Source: Diogma glabrata
Lineage: Eukaryota; Arthropoda; Insecta; Diptera; Cylindrotomidae
DNA length: 64,000 nucleotides
Direction of reading: 5' to 3'
Assembly (NCBI GenBank): GCA_963693315.1
Contig: OY856188.1
Location: 264,797,114 to 264,861,113, forward strand
The notes beneath the pieces were generated by a model. The model was given only the letters and a program-made list of their open reading frames with translations, made no database searches and was not told the DNA's origin. The stretch's first letter is position 1, and each line of letters opens with the position of its first letter. Shown piece after piece: positions 33,504 through 45,150 of the stretch. The position numbers and the translations under genes were made by a program.

Positions 33504-34588
33504 GGGCCCATAGAATAACGGAAAAAGATATGGCTTACGCGTTGTTGTCGGTTACAGGTCGGAATTTTTTTTAATCTCTGGGGGAGGGTACTTACATAAT
33601 GGACCTGCCGAGTCCACTCGCCCGAAACCTGGGGACTGGAGTTATTCAACAAATTCGGCTAGAAATTTGTGTTTGCTTCCTTGTAAGCGATATAACGATG
33701 GTGCACTTTAGGATACTGGTGCCATGGAACGTTCTTGAACGGCCATAAGTCGGTCCCAAATCATGTTAGAGAGGTCTATTTTTTTTAAATCTTCGGTTTT
33801 CTAACCACTTTACAAATTTTAAAACCGCATCTCGTTATATAAGAACTGAATCTAAAAAATTATGGTGCAAATTATGAAATTTTTTGCAATCCATACAATT
33901 TTCGACCGATCTAGTTTCGAACCAATGAGAAAATTTTAAACTTTAAAAAAGTGTATCATTCTCATCAGGGCTAGCCGACTAGATAAACTAGCAAAAAATG
34001 TCAACGCTTATATAAACCAGAAATTAGTCTACATCTCTAGCGAAGTATAAAAAAACAAAAAATTTACATAAACATATATTTAATAGTTAACAATTAACTT
34101 TTTTTTAGACATTAAGTGCAAAATGGAATTGTGTAAAAACTATTAAGCCGAATGAAGCGTTCTAAAACTTATATTTGTGTTTGAGGTTTCAGCTATACAA
34201 GATAGAGGGGTCAATTACATTATAAACAATTATTTGAAAACAACTAAATTCAATTGAAAAATATCGTTTTTTAGACATTTTTTCGCAGTTTATTGCAAAA
34301 ATTTGCAACAAAAAAAATTGTTTTTTTTTTTTATTTTAAGTTATAGAAAAACATTTAAGGAACAAGAAGTTCATGGCACCAGTATCCTAAAGTGCACCAT
34401 TTACGAGATATATCGCTTACAAGGAAGCGAAAAAATATTTCCAGCCGAATTTGTTGGATAACTCCAGTCCCCAGGTTCCGAGCGAGTGGACTCGGCAGGT
34501 CCATTATGTGAGTACCCTCCCCCAGAGATTAAAAAAATTCCGACCTGTAACCGACAACAACACGTACAATCCGTAATTCTATTGGCCT
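33504..34588. mobile_element. 1.08-kb DNA element with about 230-bp terminal inverted repeats
   Basis: The left arm runs from GGGCCCATAGAATAACGG at 33504 to about 33755. It is complementary to the right arm from about 34355 to CCGTAATTCTATTGGCC near 34587. Shared landmarks are GTTGTTGTCGGTTACAGGTC, CTGGGGGAGGGTAC, GACTCGGCAGGTCC (complemented) and TAGGATACTGGTGCCATG. The ~600-bp middle is AT-rich with no transposase. A non-autonomous element; superfamily unknown. Confidence 0.8.
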
Positions 34589-34838
34589 AATACAAATTAT
34601 GTAATTAAAAATATCAGAAACAACTGGAAACATACGTCATGTTCATGTACATTGTACATTGTTCATGTAAATTCCTGCCAATATTGTTCAGCTTAAACCA
34701 TTTACAATATGGGTATTGTTTACTTTTAAGCAGCCTTTAACGAAAAGCAGTAAATTAACAAAATTTATTTTTTCGTTATTGAAAATATTGAAGTAAAATA
34801 TATTAATCGAGAGCCCTAGATTATGATCCCTTAATCTT

Positions 34839-35180
34839 TTGTGCTTTACATTGTTATATTATTTGGGAAGCATAGTCTCACCTTTATTCTATTTTATTTC
34901 GATTATCAATACAATTTATTATCATTTGATTAGAAAATACGAGAAAACGAAAATTCGATTACTACAAATAGAAAAAGATAATCCAATTGTACATAGTGTA
35001 ATAAAAGGACAAGCAAGGGAAAAGTGGGAACAATTTTTCTTCACACGGAAAACTAAAATTAATAAAATAATGTATATAAGAAATATTTTTGATCGATGTA
35101 ATTCTATTCAACAAAACACTTTGAGTTATTGTTATCGTTATTACTTATTACTATTTTGCTTTTATTCAATGTTGTTGTGA
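34839..35180 (+). other. Unidentified 113-codon open frame
   Basis: An open frame with a hydrophobic N-terminal half followed by a charged segment (IRKYEKTKIRLLQIEKDN, REKWEQFFFTRKTKINK) and a hydrophobic end. It is longer than chance frames nearby, but I recognise no family and see no splice or promoter signals. It could be an exon of a membrane protein or a random frame. Confidence 0.25.
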
Positions 35181-35852
35181 GTTAACAGATGTTTTCAATA
35201 ATTATATTGTCAGTAAGCGCGGTATAATTTTAGTTTTTTGTTATGAACGATTTCATAATGATAATGTTTTGAGTCTTACTTTTTATCTATAAAACTTTTA
35301 CCATGGTGGAAAAACTAACGAATAAAGTCTTTCTTCTGTTGCTTAAATTTTCCTTTGAAATAATTTGTTTATTTTTCTTTTCTTTTTTTTTACGATAGGT
35401 ATTACAATCTGTCGGCCACAAATTAATTTATTACAAATAAAAACATATGTCAAACCATAATAACACATATAGTGATACACCATAAAGTTAAATGGTGAAA
35501 ATCTATTTTTAATAATTAGTAAAATTCCTACAAAACCAACTAAATTTACATTTCAACAGATGTATAAAATTAGGTCTACATATATCAACATCAAAGTCAA
35601 CAATATATCCAATAAGTCAATATAGACCTCGTTAAATGGTTTTTTTTAATAATATACTACAATATGATTATACTACAACATTTTCGGCGAGCAAATAAAT
35701 ATATTTATATAACAAAATATCTAATAAAACCATATAAGATACACGGCCACGGACACGGAAATATAATTTAACAATCAAGAAACACAACTATTAGAAAAAT
35801 TATTGAAATACGGCATACAATTAAATAACACCAACAAGAAAATAAATAAAAT
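35181..35852. other. No recognisable gene
   Basis: AT-rich; nothing seen beyond short T-rich and A-rich runs. Confidence 0.5.
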
Positions 35853-36430
35853 TTGTTAGAACTTGAAAATTCAACATTGAAAACAAATATTCAACACCAA
35901 AATGAAATCCGATCAACAAAAGTTAATGGGAAATTTACGACTGATAATTCAAATTATCTAATTATTGTGCCTAGGTGGCTTTATTTCTCATATCTTTGCG
36001 ATTCTAGGTTTTATGCATTGAAATTACCGTCAGAAAAAATTTCGAACGGCAAGACCATGCACACAGCTCAAACGATTAAAAACAGATGCCCTTGTTGGAC
36101 AACTAATATTAAGCTACTTAAACTGTGAAAACGATAGCCGAACACTTGATAGAGAGTGGGTGAGCTGACCGTTGACATTCAAAGTATTAACGGCAATAAA
36201 CAGAAACGAGGTATGTTGGGAAACCCTACTGATTTCACAACAGTTTGGTTACCAGAATCCGAGGGGAAAAACAAAGTCACATCAAAGAGCGGGCTGGTAT
36301 CAACTTTACCGAAACAATTATTCGCTCACTCTACCTAGACAATATATCAGAGGTATTACCGAAACTTTTGATAGTAGACACCCATTGGTACTAGATATTA
36401 GATCTAGTATTGGTATTAGATCTATATAAA
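35853..36430 (+). pseudogene. Unidentified coding remnant
   Basis: Plus-strand frames give a continuous protein-like text once two breaks are allowed. They include LKRLKTDALVGQLILSYLNC, SRTLDREWVS, then VLTAINRNEVCWETLLISQQ, FGYQNPRGKTKSHQRAGWYQ and LTLPRQYIRGITETF. Composition and length suggest an old transposon or captured gene protein. I do not recognise the family. It sits directly upstream of the Penelope-like fragment on the same strand but is not a known part of that element. Confidence 0.4.
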
Positions 36431-36649
36431 ATGCACACGGATTTCTCATGAAACAAACTGTTTATTGCAGAAGATTATGACGCATATCAAAAATGGTACA
36501 CCAATACAAATTGAATACTAGAACACAATAAAATAAAAAAACAGTTTAATAATCAAAAAACAAAAAATATTGATACAACCTAAACAATTTAAAAAATCAG
36601 AGCCATTAATTGTTCCAGATTGTGTTAAAAATATATCATCATAAAAAAT

Positions 36650-37265
36650 AGCATCAGAAGCACTAAATTTATTAAATAAAGGATTAAATTTTGCCGAACA
36701 AAGAAACACATTACCATTAATAAACAAAGTAGGAGATCTAGAACAGGTCTGTGTTTAACATAGCACCTGAAGAAAGAATTATTGTCAGATTAGAATTTAA
36801 AAAAGTTATCAACAATCTCATCCAAAACCCACAAAACTCAAACTCGGATTTCTAGAAAATAAACAGCGTTATAAAATCGCTAAAAAAGGATTGCATCTGC
36901 ATTAAAGCTGACATAGAAAAGTCTTTAGTGATCAAAAATAAAAGTGACTGTAACACAAAAGTGGAAACACTACATGCTGAGAAATCATATCAGTCACAGA
37001 ACACATCATATCAACCAACCCGTATGCCTAAAGAAAAAGTTTACCAAAGCACTAAATAATCACTGAAACTGAAGCTAAATGCATCGAACCAAACTCTTTC
37101 ATAATTGTATGAATTCCAAAAATATACAAAAAGAGTAGCGCTATTATGTCAAACAATAATTCACCATTCCAAAAATGTTTAAATTGGTTAGTTGAAGAGT
37201 TCAAAAAGATACCAGCGTTCCCAGTTTTGGCAGTTAAAAAAGGCCCAGTCGTGCTAGCGTGACAT
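36650..37265 (+). pseudogene. Penelope-like element (PLE), N-terminal RT region
   Basis: The plus strand encodes EALNLLNKGLNFAEQ (the 'LxKGLxF' block), IAPEERIIVRLEFKKVINNL, then SLKKDCICIKADIEKSLVI and SDCNTKVETL, the site of the family's 'TKADKGNxxVI..DYNxKV' motif. IPKIYKKSSAIMSNNNSP and WLVEEFKKIPAF follow, corresponding to 'PKIHKxxxPxRPIVSxxNSP'. The key KADKG has become KADIE, and there are stops near 36762 and 36855. The rest of the RT and the GIY-YIG endonuclease are missing; the fragment is cut off by the HINE-like copy at 37285. Confidence 0.7.
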
Positions 37266-37852
37266 TCAACACAGTTATAAAATATAGAAGGGCTGAAATC
37301 TCACAGCTCTGAGATATCAAAACTTCGGTCTGGGTTAAGGATTTTGATATTGTTGTTATTGTTGTTTTATTATTGTTTTTAGTTTCCGGCAGCGATGTAT
37401 ATCAAACATAACTCTTTGTTAAAGTACATGTATTTTTATCTCTGTTTAGAAATTTATTACAACACTAACACGAAACATCAATATGTTGCCGGAAAATTAT
37501 AACAGGTAGAGGTCATAAATTAAAATAATTTAGTGAAAAAATGATACAATCAGCAAACTACTCAAAAACCTCTCCATTTAGCGTTTCGAGAAAATAATAT
37601 AAAATCACAAATTTATATTTCTTTCAAAATTCCAAAAATATTGTAAAAATTAAATAAAATCAAACTTTTTTCAAACTTCTAAAATTATTCCAAAAAGTAT
37701 TAATCTATTTTTGAAACCTCTTCGGCGCTTTTCTGGATTTCACAGGTAATGACGGCCGGCCGGCCGGCAAACAGACATACATTTTTTATGCTTTTTTAGA
37801 ATCAGTAAATCCTAAAACGTCGAGAAATGCCAAAAAAAGTGGGGCTAAGAAT

Positions 37853-40175
37853 TAGGGTTTCCACGGTTTTCAATATCGGTATTGAAAACCGGTATTGAGC
37901 TAAATTTTTCCAATACCGAGACCGTATCACAATACCGGTCGTGTACGGTTTTCAAAATTTGAATATTCAGAAGTTAATAAAGATCGCAATCTGCAAATCT
38001 TACATATTTTAGAACAAAAAAACAGAGAGTTGCATAACTTTTGGCTAAAAATCATACGATCCGGCTAGTTAAGCGATATGTACTGTGTACAATTCTCTCA
38101 TCAAGTGCAAAGGTTCGAGCACATCTGGTCTGAACACCCACATGACAACCATCCATAATATAATAATCAAAAATACCAAAGAAGATGAAACAACTACTGC
38201 AAAAGGATTCTTAACACGCGACGGATTAGACGGATTCTTAACACGCGAAACTTTGGAAGAATTGATGGCGAAATGTGCCGCTAAGGACGGTATGTCCTTA
38301 CGAATGATTACAAAATCTGATGCAATACGCGAGTTTATTCAAAAGCGTGGTTTCCTAATGCCGAAAAGACAAACCACAGTCGCAAAACTAATAATCTCGT
38401 TCTACGAAATCAAAATACAAGAGCTGTTTGACAAAATTTCTGTTTTGAAAAAATGTTGTGAAAAGTTCAGTATAACAGTTGATGAATGATCAGACATCAA
38501 CCTTAACAGGTATATAAATGTAACTCTTCACAATAAAGTTGCGTATAAATTGGGTCTGGTCAAAATAGGCGGTTCCTGTGATGCTTTCACAACAGAAGAA
38601 TTAGTCAAACAAAAATTGGCAAATTTTGGGTTAGAGTTAACGTACATAATCGCGTCTACCCATGATGGTGCTGCAGAAATGCAAAAATATGGAAGAATAA
38701 TACCTGTAGAGAGTCAACTGTGCAACAATCACGGTATTCATCTGGCCGTAACCGATGTTCTCTACAAAAAATCACGTAACTGCGACAGCCAAACATATTC
38801 GGGCGACGAATCAGATGAAGAAGATGCTGAGGAAAGTGACGAAGCCGACGATTCAGATGAAGATGATAATGATTCAGAATCAGATTATAATGACAATGAT
38901 GATCTTATGGTTTCAAATAACAGTAACATATTTAATGATATCATAGAGACAACTGCTCATGGAAGCAGCAACAGAGTTTTTCGACGGAACATCAAATCTG
39001 TATTGAATAATTCGCGTAAACTGATTAAGTTTTTCAAATTGTCAACCGTTCGTTACCCAATATTGCAAAGCCATGTTTTCGAACAAGAAAATAAAAAATT
39101 GATGCTAAAGCTTGACGTCAGAACTCGGTGGAACTCGTTGGTTCCCATGGTTGAAAGGTTGATAAAATTGAAACCATGCATTCAAAAAGCACTCTCGGAC
39201 ATTGGAACAAATAATTTTTATGAGGAAGTAGATTTTAAAGTATTAGAAGATAAAAAGTGGATGGAAAGTGTTAAAACTCATTGAGTTGGCTGTTAAAGAG
39301 CTAGGTAAGGATAACTCAACGATTTTAACCAGTGAAGGTGTTTACCAGTTTTTGTTCCAAAATCTGTATGAGCAAACGTCTAATTTAAGTGAAATGATGC
39401 TAGACTCACTCAGAAAGCGATATGATGAGCTACGCAACCAAGATTTAGTATCGTTAATGAGATATTTGCAAAATCCAAATTCAAATATATCTCAAAATGA
39501 TGATGGTTTCAAATATTCATCAAAATCAGCAATAGTTCAAGATGCCAAAAATATAATTAAACAGAATTTTGCCGAAGTATCGGAAAGTGTCGATGCCGAA
39601 TCATCGCATGAAGAAGTTGCTGGTGCTGCAGAATCCAATAATAGCCTGACGACACAGTTGCAACAATCTATAAGAAAGATGGTTACGTTCCAACCCAAGA
39701 ATAGAAGTTCTGATCCATTTTCAGAAATTCAAAAGGAATTTAAGCTATTTGAAGCAAGTGGAGCTCGAACATCGAACTTAAATAGGATTGATGCCGCTCT
39801 CAAAACAATTCAGCCCACGTCGACATCCAGCGAAAGGACAATTTCTGTTGCTGGTAACTTTTCTGCTAAGCTTCGAAGCCGAATGAGTTCTGAAATGTTA
39901 AATGCATTAATATTTTTAAAATATTATTTTTTGGAAAATTAAAATAATGGGTTGAATACTGCTATAATTTTTGAATACTCTTGTGAAATGAAATAATTAT
40001 GTAATGAAAAACGAAAAATTGATTTGTAACATGTTTAAATTGAGTTTTCTAATATTTCAGTCAAACTTTTAAGATGATTCATACAAATACCGCGGAATAC
40101 CGGTATATACCGGTATTGATAGTTTTTGAATACCAAAAACCGGTATTATAATTTTCCGATATTTTGGAAACTCTA
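37853..40175 (+). mobile_element. hAT DNA transposon with 8-bp target duplication
   Basis: Ends: TAGGGTTTCCA at 37853 and TGGAAACTCTA at 40165-40175, with subterminal CGGTATTG/CAATACCG repeats. The flanks are CTAAGAAT (37845-37852) and GTAAGAAT (40176-40183), an 8-bp duplication with one change. Uninterrupted HINE-like copies read GTAAGAATTTCAC at this spot, confirming the insertion site. It carries a nearly complete transposase. Confidence 0.9.
38073..39942 (+). pseudogene. hAT transposase (BED-finger type), nearly intact
   Basis: Cut-and-paste transposase of the surrounding element. The N-terminus keeps the second half of a BED zinc finger: IKCKGSSTSGLNTHMTTIH with the H-x4-H. An in-frame stop lies just upstream. 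Catalytic-domain blocks follow: SITVDE then a TGA where family members have Trp, then SDINLNRYINVTLHN, HDGAAEMQKYG, CNNHGIHLAVTDVLYKK, an acidic insert (38800-38910), and LDVRTRWNSLVPMVERL. A one-base shift occurs near 39270 (WMESVK into LIELAVKELG). The C-terminal dimerisation domain is intact: SSERTISVAGNFSAKLRSRM and LNALIFLKYYF, with the stop at 39942. So only two or three lesions; it may have been active fairly recently. About 620 codons if read through. Confidence 0.9.
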
Positions 40176-40231
40176 GTAAGAATTTCACTTTTGGCTCATG
40201 AATGTAATACTAAGGTCTTTCAGACCGAATT

Positions 40232-41160
40232 AATATACAGGGTGTTTCATAATATATGCGCAGGACTTCAGGATGTGATAGCTCGTCCAAAAATATGAAA
40301 AAAAGGTTTCCAAAACTTACCCTCTAAAATGCACCATTTTCGAGATACAGGGTGTTGAAATTGAATAAAAAATTCCTTTTTTGCGAATATCTCCGAAACC
40401 GTTTATCGTACAGAAAACAGCTTTCGCAAGCCTTTTCTACTCATAATAAACTATGTTTTGCACGGAAGTTTTTTTTTTAAGTCTTAATTGGTGAATGATT
40501 TGGATGGGTGGTGGGCGTTTTTCTCTCCAACTTCTATGGTCTTGGAAAAAGTACGGTTTTAAGATGCTCATTTGAACCGCCAATGTTTTCTACACAAAAA
40601 TGTTACTGTTGGTCATAAGCTCTAAAGTCGAGCGTTTTCGAGAAAAATCAACTTTTATGTTGAAAAACATGGTCAATTTTTTGAAATAAAATTTTTTTAC
40701 TTACTAATTAAATAAAATTTATTCAAACGTTGGAACAAGTAACAAAACCAATCGTTAACTTCATAACTTCAAAATTAAAAAAAAACAATAACAAATCATA
40801 AACAGTTAAATTAAAAGTTGGAAATGTCCATGAAGAAAAAAAATTGTTTAAATATTAAGTTAATTAGTTTGTTTATAATAATATATTTATATTAAATAAT
40901 TATGTGATTTTTAATTGTTTTATAATTACATAAAGAAAAAGTGTAATTTGTACAGTGGTTTTTTTCTGAGGGGAAAAATTGTGAATTTTACAAAAGCAAA
41001 ACGGAAACTTGATCGAATTTTTTTTTTAGTCGAAATTGAAAAATATTCGAATAATATTTTAATTTAAATCATTTTAATTACTTACCGTTGCGATTATCTT
41101 TTTATTTGTGTTTTTTTTTAATGTTGAAATATTTCAAAAAGGAAGATTTGTGCAGAATTT
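40232..41160. other. No gene; ACAGGGTGT repeat motif
   Basis: Begins ATACAGGGTGTTTCATAAT and contains GCACCATTTTCGAGATACAG followed by GGTGT about 90 bp later, a pattern I associate with a dispersed insect repeat whose ends read CAGGGTGT. The rest is AT-rich with no coding signal. Boundaries not determined. Confidence 0.4.
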
Positions 41161-44100
41161 TTTGCAACTAGCACAGTGCTATCAAAACTTGTAGGGCTTG
41201 GAAATAACAATGACGGCGTTGATGTTTTCAATTCAATCAAGAATTCGGCCGGTTATAGAATAATATAGAAAACGGACGAACAGACGCTCATTAGAAATAC
41301 TTGTTCAGTAATCTTTTCGACATACGGAGTTAGACGAAGAAGGTCTCCTACATTTTAAAAGAAAAAAAATAATCGAAAATAGGAAAATAAGTGTTAATAA
41401 GTGTTAATAAGTAGCTAATAAGTGTTATAGTGTTTGTGTTAGTGTTTATAAAAATAAAAGTATTAAAGAACGGACGCGTACAATTATATTATTGGTAAGA
41501 TTGTTCTTTTTTAAAAAATTATTTGGTATTTTGTGTTTACTATTACCAAGACGTAGGCAGGTAAAATTTTACCTTTTTATTGCTTCGATGTAATAAATTT
41601 ATTTATTATTTTTTAAAGCATAAATTTGTTTTATATTGCTTGGCAACAGAAAACCAAAAATTTCGTTTTAGTTGTTAGTGATTTTTTTTGGATTGAGATT
41701 TTTTTGTGAAGTTTTTTGACATGATCTAGCTCCTCCCACCTCGGATTTTTTTTAGGAGTTGGAAAATATCAGTTAGTTGATTATGAAATGTCTTTTTTTT
41801 TACAAAAGTTAGGAATTTCGAATTTAACCCTGTATTTGTACTCTTCAATTTTGTTAGTGTCTTTTGTGCCCCTATTTTTTTTTGCTTTTCTCTTATCGTG
41901 CTACTGTTGCATGAAATCTGCTTTCGTGTTTTTGTGACAGAGATACCCAGTTTCTTTTGTACTGTTTAGTGTTGAAATTTAGGCCTGGCCGAATTTCAGT
42001 AGCTATGCTTGCAATGTCAAAGGGTAAGTCTTTGTCTCAACAAAATGGCCGCAGAGTGAACCAACAGCTTAGCATTGACTTCACCAACATAAGAGGTCTC
42101 AATTCGAATCTAAACGAGGTTCATCACTACATCGAAAAAAAATAAACCTGACATATTGTTTCTTACTGAAACAATTGTTAGTGGCAAAGCATCGAAGTTG
42201 GATCCCGATAAATACCGGATACCTAGTTACGAATTGGAACATTCCTTTTATAACAAGCATGGTGTCTGTGTGTTTGTTCGAGGTTCACTTTCATGTATGA
42301 GAATTAAGGCCTACGAGTTGAACTCTAAGCACCATAATTCTATAGCATTGAAGATCTCAGGTGTTGATGAAACTATGTTTATAATAGGATTATACAGATC
42401 CCCAATTTCTCCCCCAGGATGTCCCTTTTTCGATCAAATATCGGCTAATCTAGACAAGATAACCACGGACTACCCCAAAGCAAGACTGGCCATTTTTGGA
42501 GACTTTAATATTCATAATAAAGAATGGCTTAAGTATTCATCGCGCACTGACGACGTAGGAAGACAAGCCGAACTGATACTCGCAGATTATCACGGTTTGA
42601 CGCAAATGATAGAGTGCCCCACTAGAATCTCAGACAATTCACATCATAACAATAATTTGCTGGATCTGTTTTTGACAAACGAACCAAATACTACGAAGAC
42701 AAAAGTTGAACAACCCCTCGGAACATCGGACCACTTAGTAATATCAGTAATAGTGCAATTTACATCACCGACACAAATTAAAGCAAATCCTCGTCGCGTT
42801 TGGAACTATAAATGCGCCAACTGGGAGGGACTGAGAAACTTTTATGATGAAACACCTTGGAAAACTATTTGTTGTATTGATCAAGATCCTAGTACATCGG
42901 CAATAAGAATGTCTGAAATCATAAAAGACGGAATGCGGCGGTTTATTCCAAATCGATTAATCACTCCTAAAACTGAGCCCTGGTTCACTCGGGATGTTGA
43001 TGAGGCAGTGAGGAATAAACGCAAAGCATTTAAGAAATATAACGCTAATAAAACACCTGAAACCCATAGCACCTATAAGAAAGCCAGAAATATTAGTAAA
43101 TTCAAAATAGACCTAGACAAAGAAGCGTTTATCCAGAAGAAAGCAAAGAAATTCGCCGAGCACCCATCTGGCTCAGGTGGTTTCTTTCAGGCAGTTAAAT
43201 CAGTCCAGAGCAATTTTACTCGATCCTCTATTCCAACCTTAGTTCTGAATGACATTCCCGTGAGCGACTCGAAAGAGAAGGCGGATCTTTTGGGTCGTAT
43301 ATTCGCAGAAAACTCAAACATAGTTGAAACTCCCCATTCTCCTACACTCATTCCCCCAGTTGTAACGAAAATGAAACCAATTATTTTTCGTCACAATATT
43401 ATACGGAAAATGCTTCTTTCTATCAATATCAACAAATCTGCTGGCCCCGACGGTATTCCACCCCTCATTCTTAAAAACTTTGCTAGGCAACTAGCTCCAA
43501 TTTTAACAAAAATTTTCTATTTATCTTATAAAACCGGAATATTTCCCGATTCTTGGAAGCTGGCCAGCGTTCAACCCATATCAAAGAAAGGCAGTAAGAT
43601 AAATCCTAACAATTATAGACCAATTGCAATTCTGTCGGTTTTAGCTAAAATATTTGAAAAATATGTTAACTACAATTTAATAGATTATTTGGAGGTGTCG
43701 CGAATTATTGATGATAAACAGTATGGTTTTCGTAGAAGTCATGCAACAGGTGATCTGTTAGCCTACGTATCCCATCTCTGGAACACCATGGTGAAACATT
43801 CAGTATTTTACTTGACATTTCTAAAGCATTTGATAAAGTGTGGCATAAAAATCTCATAGCTAAATTAAAATCTTATAGCATAGACCATCTTACTGTCTCA
43901 TGGATTCATAGTTTTCTGACAGGTCGCCAATTTCATGTTAATTTAGAGGGTATCACATCCAATATTTTCACAATCAATGCTGGGGTTCCCTAAGGTTCTG
44001 CACTCTTACCAACCTTGTTTCTTCTATACATTAATGACTTACTTATTTCCACAGAGCACCCAATCCATAGTTTTGCTGATGACAGCACATTGCATGCATC

Positions 44101-45062
44101 ACATGCATCTCCTAAATTTCGATCTCATACTGCAGTTACCACTGATAGAGAGCTGATAATTGATTCTATCAACAAAGATCTGGAGCGTATAATGGAATGG
44201 GGAGATCGTAATCTTGTTTCATTTAATCCAACCAAAACCAAACTATGCCGTCTTTCACGAATAGAGCGACATAAAAATTGCCCTATTAAAATAAACCACG
44301 AGGAATTGCGTGAGGTTGAATCAGTTAGACTACTTGGAGTGGATATTCAAAATAACCTGAAATGGAATAAACATGTGTTCAACCTCGCTAAATCTGCAAT
44401 GCAAAAATTAGGATTCTTGAGTCGATGTAAAAAGTATTTCAATCCCGAGCAAATTTTGCTAATCTTCAAGTCCTTTATTCGTCCATGTATGGAGTACTGC
44501 TGTCATGTTTGGGGAGGTGCTTGTCAGTCAACAATAAAATGCCTAGACTCTGTACAGAGAAAAGCAATACGGTTGATTGGTAATACCGAACTAACGGACC
44601 AGCTTGATTCACTCCAGCACAGAAGAAATGTGGCTGAATTATCAATCTACGATAAATATAACTTTAGCGAATTCTTTTCTAAGGAAATTCAAAATATCCT
44701 TCCATCGTGTGCGCAGTATAATCGACAAACAAGAGCTGCCGAGTTATCCCATCCATTTGTTGTACAAATACCTCGTTGTAGAACTGTGTCCTTTCAGAAC
44801 GACTATTTTAATAGAGTGGCCAAATTGTGGAACTCAATGCCTCCCTCTGTATTTCCCGATGAATTTTCCCCTCAGGCATTTAAAGAAAATGTCCATAATC
44901 ATTTAAAACAATTAGTATAGTTATTTATCCCCATTCCTTCCATTTTCCTCATCTCCTTTCTTTGTAGTTGACATGGTATCTTCGGATATTCAAAGAGTCT
45001 AAATAATGAATATTTCATATTTAGTGTGCTAAACATGTCTAACTAATTCATAAAAAAAAAAA
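41161..45062 (+). mobile_element. Nearly full-length APE-type LINE
   Basis: 5' region without an obvious ORF1, then endonuclease (from about 42070) and RT (to 44920), then a 3' region ending near the A11 run at 45050-45062. The same family occurs on the minus strand at 58407-62194 (both have an IxFxNIRGLN start and the FADD-type C-terminal half). Damage is light: two frameshifts and one stop. Start and end coordinates are approximate. Confidence 0.7.
41957..44920 (+). pseudogene. LINE endonuclease-reverse transcriptase, lightly damaged
   Basis: EN: LSIDFTNIRGLNSNLNEVHH, then (after a shift) ILFLTETIVSG, VCVFVRGSLSC, LYRSPISPPG, LAIFGDFNIHN and PLGTSDHLVISV, i.e. the E, D, N, D and H of an APE nuclease. 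RT: NKSAGPDGIPPLILKNFA, WKLASVQPISKKG, YRPIAILSVLAKIFEK, KQYGFRRSHAT, motif A LDISKAFDKVWHKNL, then GVP-stop-GSALLPTLF and the FADD box at 44072-44083. It ends with HLKQLV. Lesions: a one-base error in an A-run near 42135-42143, a frameshift near 43805, and a TAA at 43991 replacing the Gln of GVPQGS. I/jockey-group by motifs, without RNase H; exact clade not assigned. Confidence 0.9.
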
Positions 45063-45150
45063 TACAGAAAAACGATGAAATATTAATCAACAATGAAAGA
45101 GGATCAGCTTTAAGTCCCCCTTTTAAATTAAAAAACAATCAAAAATCATT

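Larger units (their letters stand above)
37285..40231 (+). mobile_element. HINE-like copy carrying a hAT transposon
   Basis: The left end AAGGGCTGAAATCTCACAGC with ACTTCGGTCTGGGTTAAGG matches 9918 onward, and CGGCAGCGATGTATATCAAA follows as there. The tandem core is mostly deleted (37620-37700 remains). The 3' block GACGGCCGGCCGGCCGGC / AATCAGTAAATCCTAAAACG runs to GTGGGGCTAAGAAT, where hAT is inserted. It resumes at 40184 as TTCACTTTTGGCTC and ends with AAGGTCTTTCAGACCGAATT at about 40231. Confidence 0.75.

Noticed and set aside
34839..35180. Open frame as a gustatory- or transporter-type membrane protein exon
   Set aside because: Hydrophobic composition alone is not evidence in T-rich DNA; no family motif or splice signals seen.
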